Source: Rhodopirellula bahusiensis
GTDB taxonomy: Bacteria > Planctomycetota > Planctomycetia > Pirellulales > Pirellulaceae
Direction: 5' to 3'
NCBI RefSeq assembly: GCF_002727185.1
Contig: NZ_NIZW01000012.1
Location: forward strand, 168,954-232,953
Length of the DNA: 64,000 bases
How positions within the stretch are numbered: the first letter of the stretch is position 1; each line of letters begins with the position of its first letter. The notes beneath the pieces were generated by a model. That model had not been told where the DNA came from, did no database searches, and was given only the letters and a program-made list of their open reading frames with translations. Below are positions 17,153-26,784 of the stretch, in pieces. Both the position numbers and the translations under genes were made by a program.

Positions 17153-19684
17153 ATGAGTAGCGTCTCCGAGTTCCAAACGTCCTCAACCTATCGTGCGCTC
17201 GCCAACGCGTTGCCGCTGAATCTGTTGATCAAGGCGGCCGATGGACGGCGTGTCTTTGCCAACGACTCGTATCTCAAATGGCGAGACGTCACTTGGCAAG
17301 AACTCGCCGGCAAACACGATGAAGAGCTGTTCCCGCCCGAGATCGCTCGCCAGTACCGCGAGGACGATCAGAAGGTGATGCAGACAGGCGAATCGCTGCA
17401 TAGCGTCGAATCCGCGAAATTGGCGGACAACTCCATCGGCTGGATCGAGCGTGTCAAAACGGCGGTGCATGATCACCATGGCAACCTCCTGGGCGTGCAG
17501 GTTTTGTTCTGGGACGTGACTGCGAAAGTCGAGAAGGAAAAGGCGACTCAGTTCGAACAATCGCTCTTGAAAACGCTGCTGGCCAACATCCCTGATTCGA
17601 TCTATTTCAAAGACATCGACAGTCGCTTCATTCGTGTCAGCCATGCGATGGCGATGAAGTTCGGACGGTCCAGCGTCGACGAAGTTCATGGCCGAACGGA
17701 CGCGGATATCTTCACCCCCGAACACGCCGAGGGGGCTCGCCTGGATGAACTGCAAGTCATCGAAACCGGCGAAGCACTCGTCGATCGAGTCGAACGCGAA
17801 ACGTGGCCGGATCGAGAAGACACGTGGTGCATGACCACCAAGATGCCGCTTCGGACTGACGCCGGCGAGATCATCGGCACGTTCGGAATTTCCCGCGACA
17901 TCACGGACCTCAAACGTTCCGAAGCCGCACTCCATGAAGCGGTTCGAATGGCGGACGCGGCGAACCGTTCCAAGAGCGAATTCCTGGCAAACATGAGCCA
18001 CGAAATTCGCACGCCGATGAACGCGTTGATCGGAATGGCGGACCTGCTGTCGCAAACAAAGCTCGACCCTGATCAACAGGACTACGTTCAAATCATCCAG
18101 GAATCGTCCAACGGTCTGCTGCGACTGATCAACGATATCCTCGATTTTTCAAAGATCGAAGCACGCCGACTCGAATTGGAATCGGTTCCATTTTCGCTCA
18201 GTAAAACGGTTGAATCAACACTCCGATCATTCTCGTTCAAAGCGTCCGAAAAAGGCCTGGAACTACAACGCGACATCTCGCCGGAACTGCCCGATCGATT
18301 GATCGGTGACCCGGGACGAGTCCGCCAAGTGCTGACCAATCTGATTGGCAACGCGATCAAGTTCACCGACCACGGTGGCGTTCGCGTCCGAGTCGAAGTG
18401 CTTCGACGCGATCACCCGGACAACAGCGACCTCGCCGCGGCGTCAAACGGCAGAGAGTCACCCAGTCGTGATGACATGATCGAACTGCGTTTGAGTGTTT
18501 GCGATTCTGGCATTGGGATTCCTCCCGCGCAGCAAGACGCCGTTCTCAATCCATTCACACAAGCCGATGCTTCCACCACGCGTCGTTTTGGTGGAACCGG
18601 GCTGGGCCTCAGCATCAGTCGCCAGCTTGTCGAATTGATGGGTGGAGAGTTGGAACTGAAAAGCGAAGTCGGCGTCGGCACCACGTTTTCGTTTGAGCTG
18701 AAGATACCGGTTTGCCCGGCCTCGATGCCAAACGAAGACGACGATGAAGAAGAAGACCTCGGCGGCCCGACCCGCCAACGTCTGGCACCACTTCACGTTC
18801 TTGTCGCTGAAGACGGCGTCACCAACCAGCATGTGATCTCTGGTTTGCTGCGTTCGCTTGGGCACAAGTGTTCGATCGCCAGCGACGGTCGCGAAACGCT
18901 GACGAAATGGCGATCAGAATCGTACGACGTCGTGCTGATGGACATGCACATGCCCGTGATGGATGGACTGGAAGCGACCCGTGCCATCCGGCAAGAAGAG
19001 TGGGGCACCGAGCGACACACGCCCATCATCGCACTGACCGCCGCGGCGATGAGCGAAGACGCGGCCGCCTGTCGCGAAGCGGGCATGGACAGCTACCTCA
19101 CCAAACCAATCCACAGCCGCAAACTTCGCGATGCACTGACACCGTTTCAGAAAGAACTGCCGTCCTCCGCTGATCACTCTCTCGATGAAACGCTGGTGCA
19201 AACTGGTTCGCCCAATATCCATCTTGCCACCGAACAAGATTCAACAACGATCAATGCCGCTCACGCCGCCTTTCCTTCGGTGGGCTCCACTTCCGACGCG
19301 ATCTCGCTGTCACCTGAGAATGTCGGATGCCTGGATCTCGATTCGGCACGCTCCCGGATTCCGGGTGGCACTGCCGGTGTGTTGAGATTGGCATTTGTCT
19401 TCCGAACCGAATGCGCGCAGTTGGTGGAACAACTTTCCAAAGAAGTGCCGGCGGGACTGAACGACGAAGCTCGCCGGAACGCTCACACCTTGAAAGGAGC
19501 CTGCGGATTGCTCGGCGCCAAACAACTTCAAGAAGCTGCCGAACGCATCGAAGAAGCCGGCCGGGAAAATCGCGTTCAGGAATCACCCGAACTGCTCGCC
19601 GACCTGCAGCACGAAGCAGAACGGGTTCTTCGAGCCATCGATGAACTGCTCAGCCAATCCGACAAAGCGGATCAGGCGAAGTAA
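17153..19684 (+). CDS. Hybrid sensor histidine kinase with PAS, receiver and HPt domains
   Basis: An 843-aa multidomain kinase with no clear membrane helix, so probably cytosolic. Order: PAS (about 15-125), PAS with PAC (about 140-255), HisKA with His283 in NMSHEIRTPMNALIGM, HATPase (about 385-520; N box, DSGIGIP and GTGLGLS boxes), receiver (about 545-665; Asp597 in VVLMDMHMPVMDG), and C-terminal HPt (about 735-835; His778 in NAHTLKGACGLLG). All phosphorelay residues are present. It follows the response-regulator/HATPase gene by 4 nt and could phosphorylate that protein. The PAS ligand is unknown. Confidence 0.93.
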   Translation: MSSVSEFQTSSTYRALANALPLNLLIKAADGRRVFANDSYLKWRDVTWQELAGKHDEELFPPEIARQYREDDQKVMQTGESLHSVESAKLADNSIGWIERVKTAVHDHHGNLLGVQVLFWDVTAKVEKEKATQFEQSLLKTLLANIPDSIYFKDIDSRFIRVSHAMAMKFGRSSVDEVHGRTDADIFTPEHAEGARLDELQVIETGEALVDRVERETWPDREDTWCMTTKMPLRTDAGEIIGTFGISRDITDLKRSEAALHEAVRMADAANRSKSEFLANMSHEIRTPMNALIGMADLLSQTKLDPDQQDYVQIIQESSNGLLRLINDILDFSKIEARRLELESVPFSLSKTVESTLRSFSFKASEKGLELQRDISPELPDRLIGDPGRVRQVLTNLIGNAIKFTDHGGVRVRVEVLRRDHPDNSDLAAASNGRESPSRDDMIELRLSVCDSGIGIPPAQQDAVLNPFTQADASTTRRFGGTGLGLSISRQLVELMGGELELKSEVGVGTTFSFELKIPVCPASMPNEDDDEEEDLGGPTRQRLAPLHVLVAEDGVTNQHVISGLLRSLGHKCSIASDGRETLTKWRSESYDVVLMDMHMPVMDGLEATRAIRQEEWGTERHTPIIALTAAAMSEDAAACREAGMDSYLTKPIHSRKLRDALTPFQKELPSSADHSLDETLVQTGSPNIHLATEQDSTTINAAHAAFPSVGSTSDAISLSPENVGCLDLDSARSRIPGGTAGVLRLAFVFRTECAQLVEQLSKEVPAGLNDEARRNAHTLKGACGLLGAKQLQEAAERIEEAGRENRVQESPELLADLQHEAERVLRAIDELLSQSDKADQAK

Positions 19685-19697
19685 GCCTGTGGCAGTT

Positions 19698-19717
19698 CCA
19701 CCGAGCGAAGTCGGTGG
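19698..19717. other. Hairpin between convergent genes
   Basis: CCACCGA (19698-19704) and TCGGTGG (19711-19717) pair around a 6-nt loop just after the kinase stop and before the recQ stop on the other strand. There is no T tract. It may act as a bidirectional transcription barrier. Confidence 0.4.
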
Positions 19718-19792
19718 GCGACACTTGTGATCGCGTCGGCGATTTTCGGCGGGCGGTCACGGCTGAGCATTGGTCGTCAGCTCGGCCGCGAT

Positions 19793-22774
19793 CTAAAGAT
19801 TCCGCAACCGTTTCGCATTCGCGGGTGTGTCCGCCCAATCGGGATCGATCTTCTGTCCGGCTCGAGCCGCGGCGATCAAATGATCGATCAGCGTCTCCGT
19901 TGGCTCGCCGCGAATTTCGGCGACCTGCTGCAGCGTGTAGCCATCCCGGCACAATCGCCAAGTCCAATACTCGTGTCGCCAAGCAGATGGATCCGTTGCT
20001 TCTTCTTTGACGGGATCCACATCGGAGCTTGGCGCGGGTTCGACCGCGAGAGCTTCCGCCGGTTCGTTCTTCGCCACCGCGACGGGTTTTGGCGGACAGT
20101 TGATCTCGTGTTCCGCCAAAGTGTTCGCGATCAACTCCAACAAATCGCTGCCGTACGCCTCGATGAATTCGCTGGTGATCCCCGACACGGCTTCCAACTG
20201 CGTCGCGTTGGCGGGCTTGGTTTGGATCACTCGCTTGATCGTTGATTCAGAAAGGATTCGGTGCGGTGCAACATTCAAAGCCGCTGAACGTTTTCGACGA
20301 AACCGCTTGATCCGATCCGAAAGATCCTGGTCAAGCAACTCTTGCGAATCGTTCGACGTCAAAGGCTCCGCGGACACTACGCTCACTTCGTTCGCTGCAT
20401 TCTCTTGTGTTGGCTGCGCCGGAGGAGAGGAAGTTGGAGTCTCCGTCGCAACGGATGGCTCGACATCACCGGGCTCTTCCTCCGCAACGTCACCGGACTC
20501 AATCTTACTGGCGACCTTGGCCAACTTTTTCGCAAGCGGGAACTTCAACTGCAACGAAGGCGGCAACGGAACCTGGCCATTCATCACCTGACGTCCCAAG
20601 CCCGTCATGTGGACGGTTGGGCGTCGTTCATTCAATTCCTTTTGATCCAGCAAACCGACCGTCAACAAAGAATCCATCGCGTCGGTCAACTCACCTTGCT
20701 TCAACCCCGCGAGCATCCCGTAGGTGCTCAGCCGACTCAAACGCAACTGCGTTACCTTCTTGTTCTTCGAACCGACAAGCATCTGCGCGATCAAGTTCTT
20801 TCCGAGTCGACCATGTGTACGCGTGACCCCGCTCAGGATCACGCGAATCGCGGTCGTCAGTGCGACCATGTCGATGCCAGATTCCTCGCTCAACGCCCCG
20901 ACTGAACCACTTTCTCCGAGCGTAGCCCCTGTCGTCAGATTCGCGGCTAACTTCGACGGATCCACCTTCGGCATGCATTCGCCAGCCGGATCACAGTGGT
21001 CGCACTTCCCGCAATTCTCCGCGTTTGGATCACCAAAGTAATTCAAGATTACGTGCTGACGACACGATGTCGAACGAGCGAACTGAATCACGGAGTCCAG
21101 CTTTTCGTACTCAGCTTGCTTGCGTCTGGCCAACTCTTCGAAGTCGATCTTCAACTGATTGAATGGCAAATCCCGCCGCATGATGTGAACGGCACGACCA
21201 CGAAACGGAGGGATATAGTCGAACGATTTCAGCTTTGTCAGTTCACGCAATGTTCGCGTCAATTGAACCCGTTCAACACCGGCTCGAGTCGCCAAATAGC
21301 TCAGCCGCACAAAAACATCTTCCCCGCGACGAGGTCCCACGATCTTTTCGATCGCGGTCATGACCTGACGTTTCAGCTTGGCTTCCCGAGGCAAGAAATC
21401 CAGCAGCGTCGGGACGTCACTATCGATTCGCAACACCGCTTGGTTGGCACTGGAATCCAACCGACGAAGCACACCAGCTTTCGAAAGCAGCGTCTCGGAG
21501 GTTCCGATCGCTTCGCTGCCGTCACGAACACCAATTGCTTCACGCACTTGATCCAGCGTCAGCTCAATCGGGTCTTCTTCCCGTGATAGCAAGTACTCAT
21601 AAACCTTCTTCACCGTTTCTCGCGAAGGGTAACGGTTCTCGATGAAGAACTCTTGGATCTGACGATCGGCGTAGGCGAACAGCAACAAGCACTGACTCAT
21701 CTCGCCATCGCGTCCTGCGCGACCGGCTTCTTGGTAGTACGCTTCCAACGAACCGGGCATGTTGTAGTGAACCACGAACCGGATGTCCGATTTGTCGATT
21801 CCCATTCCAAATGCATTGGTCGCGACAATCGCGGACAAATCGCCTTTCATGAACGCTTCTTGCACTCGGCGTCGCTCATCGGGATGCATCCCAGCATGGT
21901 AGACGCCGACTTTGCGTCCCGTCTTTTCGGGCAACCACTCCGCGATCTCTTCGCAACGCTTGCGAGTCGCACCGTAGATGATGCCCGCTCCAGGTTGCTT
22001 CGACAGGTAATCACGCAGCGCATTCTGCTTGGCGACATCGTTGTTGCATGGCGTCACCGAGAACCGCAGATTCGTTCTCGCGAAACCGGTGACAAACACG
22101 CGAGGTTGCTTCAGGTTCAACAATTCGCAGATGTCATCACGCACGGTCGGCGTCGCGGTCGCGGTCAATCCGATCGTTTGCACGCCGCCCAAGTAACGAT
22201 CGCGGAATCTTCCCAGACGCGAATAGTCGGGACGAAAGTCGTGGCCCCACTCGCTGACACAGTGTGCTTCGTCGACCGCCAGCAGACTCACGTTGGCCTT
22301 GGGAACCACGTCGAGGAAACGTCCGTTCCTCAAACGCTCGGGCGCCACATAGATCAGGTCCAACTTTCCGGCCGCCATTTCGTCCATGACCGATTCTTGC
22401 TGGCCGGGCGATTGGGTGCTGTTGAGCAATCGCGCCCGGATGCCTCGTCGCTGCAGCGTATCAACCTGGTCCTTCATCAAAGCGATCAACGGCGAGACCA
22501 CGATCGTGGTCCCTTCTCTCGCAAGCGAAGGCAGCTGATAGCACAGACTTTTCCCGCCGCCGGTCGGCATCACGCACAAACAATCCGCGCCCGCGGCCAG
22601 AGCGTCGACCACATCACGTTGGCCAGGCCGGAACTGCTTCAGACCAAATTGCGGCAGCAACGATTCCGGATCAACGGACTGATTGGAATTGGATGCGAGA
22701 GACGACATCCGCTCTTTCGTTCGGTGGGTGAGTAGTGGGCTAGATTGAACCGCGTCCCGGCGACGCATCGCCAT
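19793..22774 (-). CDS. recQ: ATP-dependent DNA helicase RecQ
   Basis: A 993-aa 3'-5' DNA helicase for recombination and replication-fork repair. Motif I is MPTGGGKSLCYQLP, motif II DEAHCVSEWGHDFRPDY, and motif VI QEAGRAGRDG. The zinc-binding RQC cysteines lie in SCRQHVILNYF and CGKCDHC, followed by a winged helix. An HRDC-like domain (RRKRSAALNVAPHRILSEST) and a C-terminal helicase HTH segment (DGYTLQQVAEIRGEPTETL) follow a long acidic linker. It is longer than the usual 600-730 residues because of linkers and the extra HTH. Start choice is uncertain: ATG 22774, ATG 22768 (GGAAG six bases upstream) and ATG 22708 are in frame. Confidence 0.93.
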   Translation of the reverse strand: MAMRRRDAVQSSPLLTHRTKERMSSLASNSNQSVDPESLLPQFGLKQFRPGQRDVVDALAAGADCLCVMPTGGGKSLCYQLPSLAREGTTIVVSPLIALMKDQVDTLQRRGIRARLLNSTQSPGQQESVMDEMAAGKLDLIYVAPERLRNGRFLDVVPKANVSLLAVDEAHCVSEWGHDFRPDYSRLGRFRDRYLGGVQTIGLTATATPTVRDDICELLNLKQPRVFVTGFARTNLRFSVTPCNNDVAKQNALRDYLSKQPGAGIIYGATRKRCEEIAEWLPEKTGRKVGVYHAGMHPDERRRVQEAFMKGDLSAIVATNAFGMGIDKSDIRFVVHYNMPGSLEAYYQEAGRAGRDGEMSQCLLLFAYADRQIQEFFIENRYPSRETVKKVYEYLLSREEDPIELTLDQVREAIGVRDGSEAIGTSETLLSKAGVLRRLDSSANQAVLRIDSDVPTLLDFLPREAKLKRQVMTAIEKIVGPRRGEDVFVRLSYLATRAGVERVQLTRTLRELTKLKSFDYIPPFRGRAVHIMRRDLPFNQLKIDFEELARRKQAEYEKLDSVIQFARSTSCRQHVILNYFGDPNAENCGKCDHCDPAGECMPKVDPSKLAANLTTGATLGESGSVGALSEESGIDMVALTTAIRVILSGVTRTHGRLGKNLIAQMLVGSKNKKVTQLRLSRLSTYGMLAGLKQGELTDAMDSLLTVGLLDQKELNERRPTVHMTGLGRQVMNGQVPLPPSLQLKFPLAKKLAKVASKIESGDVAEEEPGDVEPSVATETPTSSPPAQPTQENAANEVSVVSAEPLTSNDSQELLDQDLSDRIKRFRRKRSAALNVAPHRILSESTIKRVIQTKPANATQLEAVSGITSEFIEAYGSDLLELIANTLAEHEINCPPKPVAVAKNEPAEALAVEPAPSSDVDPVKEEATDPSAWRHEYWTWRLCRDGYTLQQVAEIRGEPTETLIDHLIAAARAGQKIDPDWADTPANAKRLRNL

Positions 22775-22850
22775 CTTCCGCGATTCGGCCCATTTTTGCC
22801 ACCTCGAACCCGTCCATGTCAGCCAGAGCTATCCGCATCCGTCGGCGCAC

Positions 22851-22895
22851 AAAAAAACCACCCCACTGAAAAACGAGCGGGATGGCTTTTTGAAT
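22851..22895 (-). terminator. Rho-independent terminator of the DUF3467 gene
   Basis: On the minus strand, GCCATCCC pairs with GGGGTGGT (one G-T wobble) and is followed directly by a run of seven T. It starts about 20 nt after the DUF3467 stop. This is one of two canonical terminators seen in the window. Confidence 0.8.
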
Positions 22896-22914
22896 CTCAA
22901 TTCTCGCGGGTCGA

Positions 22915-23304
22915 TTACGACTTCGCGCCAGCTTGCTGTTGTTGCAGGCCTGGACGAACACGTTTGTTGATGTCTGTTTCCAGAACGCCGAAAACGGATT
23001 CGTGACGAGCAACCGACATTTGCAAAGCAGCGAGCAAACGTTTCGCGGTGAAGAAGTTCACGATGATGCGTTGCTTGACTTGGATTGGCTCCTTCGGCAC
23101 ACCGATTGGTTGTGGGTTCAAACCAAAGTCGATGATCAATTCTTCAGGCGAACCGGTCACGCGGCAGAAGTTCGCGTAGGTTGCGATGGCATTGTCATCG
23201 TTAACCTGAACTTGAACGGGAGCCTGAGCTTGAGTTTGTGCTTTCTCAGCGGGAGCGGCTTTTTCTGCGGCGGGGGCTTCAGCTGTCTTGGTTTCGTCTG
23301 CCAT
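22915..23304 (-). CDS. DUF3467 family protein
   Basis: A 129-aa small cytoplasmic protein. The ATG at 23304 (MADETKTAEAPAAEKAA) is preferred over the frame opening at 23391. Residues 1-35 are a low-complexity Ala/Glu/Lys/Gln-rich tail. The core ATYANFCRVTGSPEELIIDF, then VKQRIIVNFFTAKRLLAALQ, matches DUF3467, a widespread bacterial and archaeal family of unknown function. The C-terminus is Gln-rich. It is monocistronic, with its own terminator downstream. No function can be assigned. Confidence 0.85.
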   Translation of the reverse strand: MADETKTAEAPAAEKAAPAEKAQTQAQAPVQVQVNDDNAIATYANFCRVTGSPEELIIDFGLNPQPIGVPKEPIQVKQRIIVNFFTAKRLLAALQMSVARHESVFGVLETDINKRVRPGLQQQQAGAKS

Positions 23305-23496
23305 CAAAATCTCCAAAAAATCAAAAGGGTAACAGGTACGTTGAGATTCGCGTGTTTGGGGCCAATGTAGTGATCCCCCCCTACGTCGCAACGCGAAAGC
23401 GACGGGTGAGGATCAAGAATCCGAATTTTGAATCGCTTCTAAAAAGCCAAACGTTAAACCACGTCAAATGGAAAGGATGGTGGAAGCCTAGCTCAC

Positions 23497-25734
23497 TCAG
23501 AAGTCGAAGTTGAAAGTTTTAATGATGACTCGCCATAAACGTGCTCCCAAAGACATTGGGTCCACATGAACCTTGGCCGCACCGCGATATCCAGGCCGCA
23601 ATGGCGACTCAAGTCCTTCGATTGGAACACGAGCTTGATACGAGACACTGCGAGGTTTGATTTGTCCTGTCTGAGGATCAATCTCCGTCTGCAAGCTTCC
23701 GCCCGTTTGACTGGACATCGACGCGGACGCCGCCTCAAGTGGCTTCTTCGAGATCTCCTCGATCGACCCATGGAACGTTTCCAGTCGCCGTGAATCAAGC
23801 TTCAGATCCACTTCTTGCGATTCACGAACCAATTGCCGGTCACCTTGGTCGATGATCAACACGGCCTCGAATGCTTCGGGTGAACCGATCTCGCAGATCA
23901 AATCATCCGCCGTCAACAAGGCACCTCGGTTGCGTTCTTGAAGTGGTGTTCCACTCCAACTAGGTAGACGCCCATCACCAGGATCTTGTTCCTTCTTTTC
24001 TGGAGGAGGAAGCACAAAACCATCTCGCTTGGATCGTACAGTCAACCGGTCCAACTCTTCTTGTGTTTTGGCAAGCAACGCTTCGATCGATTCCAGCATT
24101 TCTTCTTGAGTTTCGATTTGAATCTTCGCCGACGCATCGTCCAAGCGTCGCGACTTCAAGTTCATCAACTGCACTTGGGCGAGTTTGCGTTCGCCATGCA
24201 AGTCGGCCAGCCGAATTTCGAGTTCGGGATTTTTCAATAGAGCGATCGTGTCGCCGGTGCTGACCAAGGTTCCAACCGGAACGGTCTCTTCCACGCGCCC
24301 AACCACGCCGGCGTAAACCATTCCCGCACGACTGGGTCGAATTTCAAATGCCGCATCAATGTGGTGCGGCAACGGGATGTAGCACACCGCGGCGACGACC
24401 ACGCCAAACACGGCGAGCGATGTTAACAACGGTCCGCGTTTCACTTTTGACAATCTCCCAGGTGTGCGGATGAATTTCCACGTTTGAATGATGGGTTGAG
24501 CAACCAAACCCGAGAAGCCAATCACGGCCAAGATCCGCCCGAGTGCTTGCAAGCCATAAGGCTCAAGAACCTGCATCACGAACCATACGATCGAAAACAC
24601 AACCACCCAGCGATAAATCACGCTGGCGATCGTGAACAATCCAAACATGAATTGATTGCGAGTTGGCAAGAATGGATCATCCTGCAATTCCAATCCCAAG
24701 CACGTGCTTTGGAACCATCGCTTGAGCACTTCGGTGCTCTTTTGGCGAAGGTTAGGAATCTCCAGGTAGTCCATCATGATGTAGTAACCGTCAAACCGCA
24801 GCAGCGGGTTGCCGTTGACCAAGATCGTGCTGACGACGTTTAAGAACATCATGTTCAAACACAAGTCATTGATCGTCGTCCCTTGTTCACTAAAGAACCA
24901 AACGAACGCGGCAATCGATGCCAGGATCATCTCGACATAGATCCCACCGGCACCAATCCAGATTCGTTTCCACTTGTTCGGCAGCATCCATGAGTCGGAC
25001 ACATTGCAGTACAGACATGGAGTGAACACCAGCAGCATGAAGCCGATTTCGTGACACTCGCCGCCGAATTTCTTGCAACTCAACCCGTGCCCGAATTCGT
25101 GAATGACTTTCACGATCGCCATCGTCGCGGCCAGGATGATCCAGCGATCCGCAGCGAAGAACTGATGGAACGTCGGCAGCTTGGCGTAAACAGTTTGATA
25201 CTGTGTCGCGAGCAACAAAGACGCGGCCAGCAACAACCCCGCAAAGAAGATCAACGCGGGGACAGTGAAGATCCACCCAAAGATGGGCAACATCCGATTG
25301 AGGATCTTCTCGGGGTCAATCCCGCGAAAACGGACGGCGAAGACGTTGGACATCTTCCCCATCAATTCCTTGTTCTTCTTCTTGCGTCCGCGTTCGCGAA
25401 GCGACTTTCCTTGGCCGGGTGAATTGCTGATCACCAAGCCGCTGCGGTGCAGCATGCCGATGAATTGTTGCAAGTCACCGAATGTGATTTTCTGTGGCGC
25501 GAACCGTTGCTCGAAACCGTCTTTGATGTGCTGCAGGCTGACATGCCCGTCCAGCATGTTCAGGATAAAATACTCTTCGTCGTGAAAACGAAAGTACTGC
25601 AATCCCACAGGCTCTTTGACCACCCAATACCCTTGCCCTTGGTAATGGTGGCGGCTGGCGGTCAAGTCAGGACGTCGGCGCACCGTCAGTGCACGTGACG
25701 AACTGCTTACCAGTGATTCAGCCAGAGTGGTCAT
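23497..25734 (-). CDS. PqqD-like / M50 site-2-protease-like / HlyD fusion protein
   Basis: A 745-aa integral membrane protein. Residues about 30-105 (FHDEEYFILNMLDGHVSLQH onward to LHRSGLVIS) look like a PqqD-type winged helix, the fold of RiPP recognition elements. Several membrane helices (about 150-460) carry the zinc-protease motif HEFGH at 212-216 and the later NGNPLLRFDGYY, the second S2P signature. The C-terminal third is a HlyD-like adaptor with a coiled coil near 530-580. It ends a three-gene operon behind a secreted adaptor and a GAF-HlyD protein. The family includes YydH-like peptide zinc metalloproteases. Proteolytic processing coupled to export is inferred; no substrate gene was found nearby. 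Confidence 0.85.
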   Translation of the reverse strand: MTTLAESLVSSSSRALTVRRRPDLTASRHHYQGQGYWVVKEPVGLQYFRFHDEEYFILNMLDGHVSLQHIKDGFEQRFAPQKITFGDLQQFIGMLHRSGLVISNSPGQGKSLRERGRKKKNKELMGKMSNVFAVRFRGIDPEKILNRMLPIFGWIFTVPALIFFAGLLLAASLLLATQYQTVYAKLPTFHQFFAADRWIILAATMAIVKVIHEFGHGLSCKKFGGECHEIGFMLLVFTPCLYCNVSDSWMLPNKWKRIWIGAGGIYVEMILASIAAFVWFFSEQGTTINDLCLNMMFLNVVSTILVNGNPLLRFDGYYIMMDYLEIPNLRQKSTEVLKRWFQSTCLGLELQDDPFLPTRNQFMFGLFTIASVIYRWVVVFSIVWFVMQVLEPYGLQALGRILAVIGFSGLVAQPIIQTWKFIRTPGRLSKVKRGPLLTSLAVFGVVVAAVCYIPLPHHIDAAFEIRPSRAGMVYAGVVGRVEETVPVGTLVSTGDTIALLKNPELEIRLADLHGERKLAQVQLMNLKSRRLDDASAKIQIETQEEMLESIEALLAKTQEELDRLTVRSKRDGFVLPPPEKKEQDPGDGRLPSWSGTPLQERNRGALLTADDLICEIGSPEAFEAVLIIDQGDRQLVRESQEVDLKLDSRRLETFHGSIEEISKKPLEAASASMSSQTGGSLQTEIDPQTGQIKPRSVSYQARVPIEGLESPLRPGYRGAAKVHVDPMSLGARLWRVIIKTFNFDF

Positions 25735-25802
25735 GGAGCCAAGTGTCGAATGAAAAGGTCAGGAAAAAGAGAGCGAGAGGGATTGATGGAACGGATTTGA
25801 AA

Positions 25803-26714
25803 TCACTGGAAAATGATTTCAGCTTCCATGCCCGGTTTGATCATCCAATTCCCATTGCTGTCCTTTTGGTTGTCCACGTCGACCCAAATCCGATAACGTT
25901 TTTGGCCATCCACTTCGCTGCTGACAAATCCCAACGGAGCGTTCACTTCAAAGTTTTGATCTGGATTCGCCGTGTTGAACACACGAACCAACACGGGTGC
26001 GCCAGCGCGAACGGCACCATTGGATGCGAGCGCGTCGATGTCGCCACCAACTCGAACGCGATCCAGCTGAACCAGCGTCGCGATTGGCGAACCAGGCTGC
26101 ACCCATTCACCGAGTTGTGCGATTCGCATCTCGATGTAGCCATCAAACAGAGCGGTGATACGCCGGCGGTCCAGTTCGAACTCGGCAATTTCACGTTCGC
26201 TGCGTTTCGCGATGTACTGGGCTTCGGCGATCTTCTTTTGCATTTCCGCCAAATCGATTCGAAGCAACGCGCGGATGGCTTCGAGAACCTTCTTCTTCAT
26301 TTCGTAGTACGGCGTGGCTCCCTTTTCGTAGAGCTCACGAAATGACTCCGCTTCGGCTCGAGCCAACTCTTCGTTGTTGCGTGCGTCCTTCAAGTTGACT
26401 TCATTCGCGGCGTTGAGCTGAGCTTCTTTCTCTTCCGCTTTCTTGAACTCGAGAGCCAAACGTGCAGAGGTGTCATCGACCAACGCCAGCAGATCGTCTT
26501 TCGCGACGTTCATACCTTCTTCGATCGGCAGCTCAACCAACTTGCCTTCGACTTCCGCAGGAATGTCGACCTTCCGGATGTATCTGACTTGGCAATACTC
26601 TGCGACCAAAGGGGTTTCGCCCCTCAGACTGGTTTGCGCCGTGGCAGGCTCAGCGTTGATTGCGGAAACGCAAACGCCAGCCAATACAGCAACGATCAAT
26701 CGCCAGGATTTCAT
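25803..26714 (-). CDS. HlyD/RND-type periplasmic adaptor protein
   Basis: A 303-aa secreted adaptor. The ATG at 26714 gives a signal peptide (MKSWRLIVAVLAGVCVSAIN, cleavage near ATAQ), while the frame open from 26855 has no signal. A biotinyl/lipoyl-like half-motif (IPAEVEGKLVELPIEEGMNV) precedes a Glu/Lys/Ala coiled-coil hairpin at about residues 85-180, then a second lipoyl half and a beta-barrel (FDGYIEMRIAQLGEWVQPG). It lies 70 nt after the GAF-HlyD gene and 68 nt before the M50 fusion gene. It probably bridges the inner-membrane partner to an outer-membrane factor not encoded in the window. Confidence 0.85.
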   Translation of the reverse strand: MKSWRLIVAVLAGVCVSAINAEPATAQTSLRGETPLVAEYCQVRYIRKVDIPAEVEGKLVELPIEEGMNVAKDDLLALVDDTSARLALEFKKAEEKEAQLNAANEVNLKDARNNEELARAEAESFRELYEKGATPYYEMKKKVLEAIRALLRIDLAEMQKKIAEAQYIAKRSEREIAEFELDRRRITALFDGYIEMRIAQLGEWVQPGSPIATLVQLDRVRVGGDIDALASNGAVRAGAPVLVRVFNTANPDQNFEVNAPLGFVSSEVDGQKRYRIWVDVDNQKDSNGNWMIKPGMEAEIIFQ

Positions 26715-26784
26715 CAAAGGGATCTCGTGGTGGAGGGACAAGGTGATGAGATTTGAAAGAGAAGAGAGAGAAGGTGGGAGGAAA

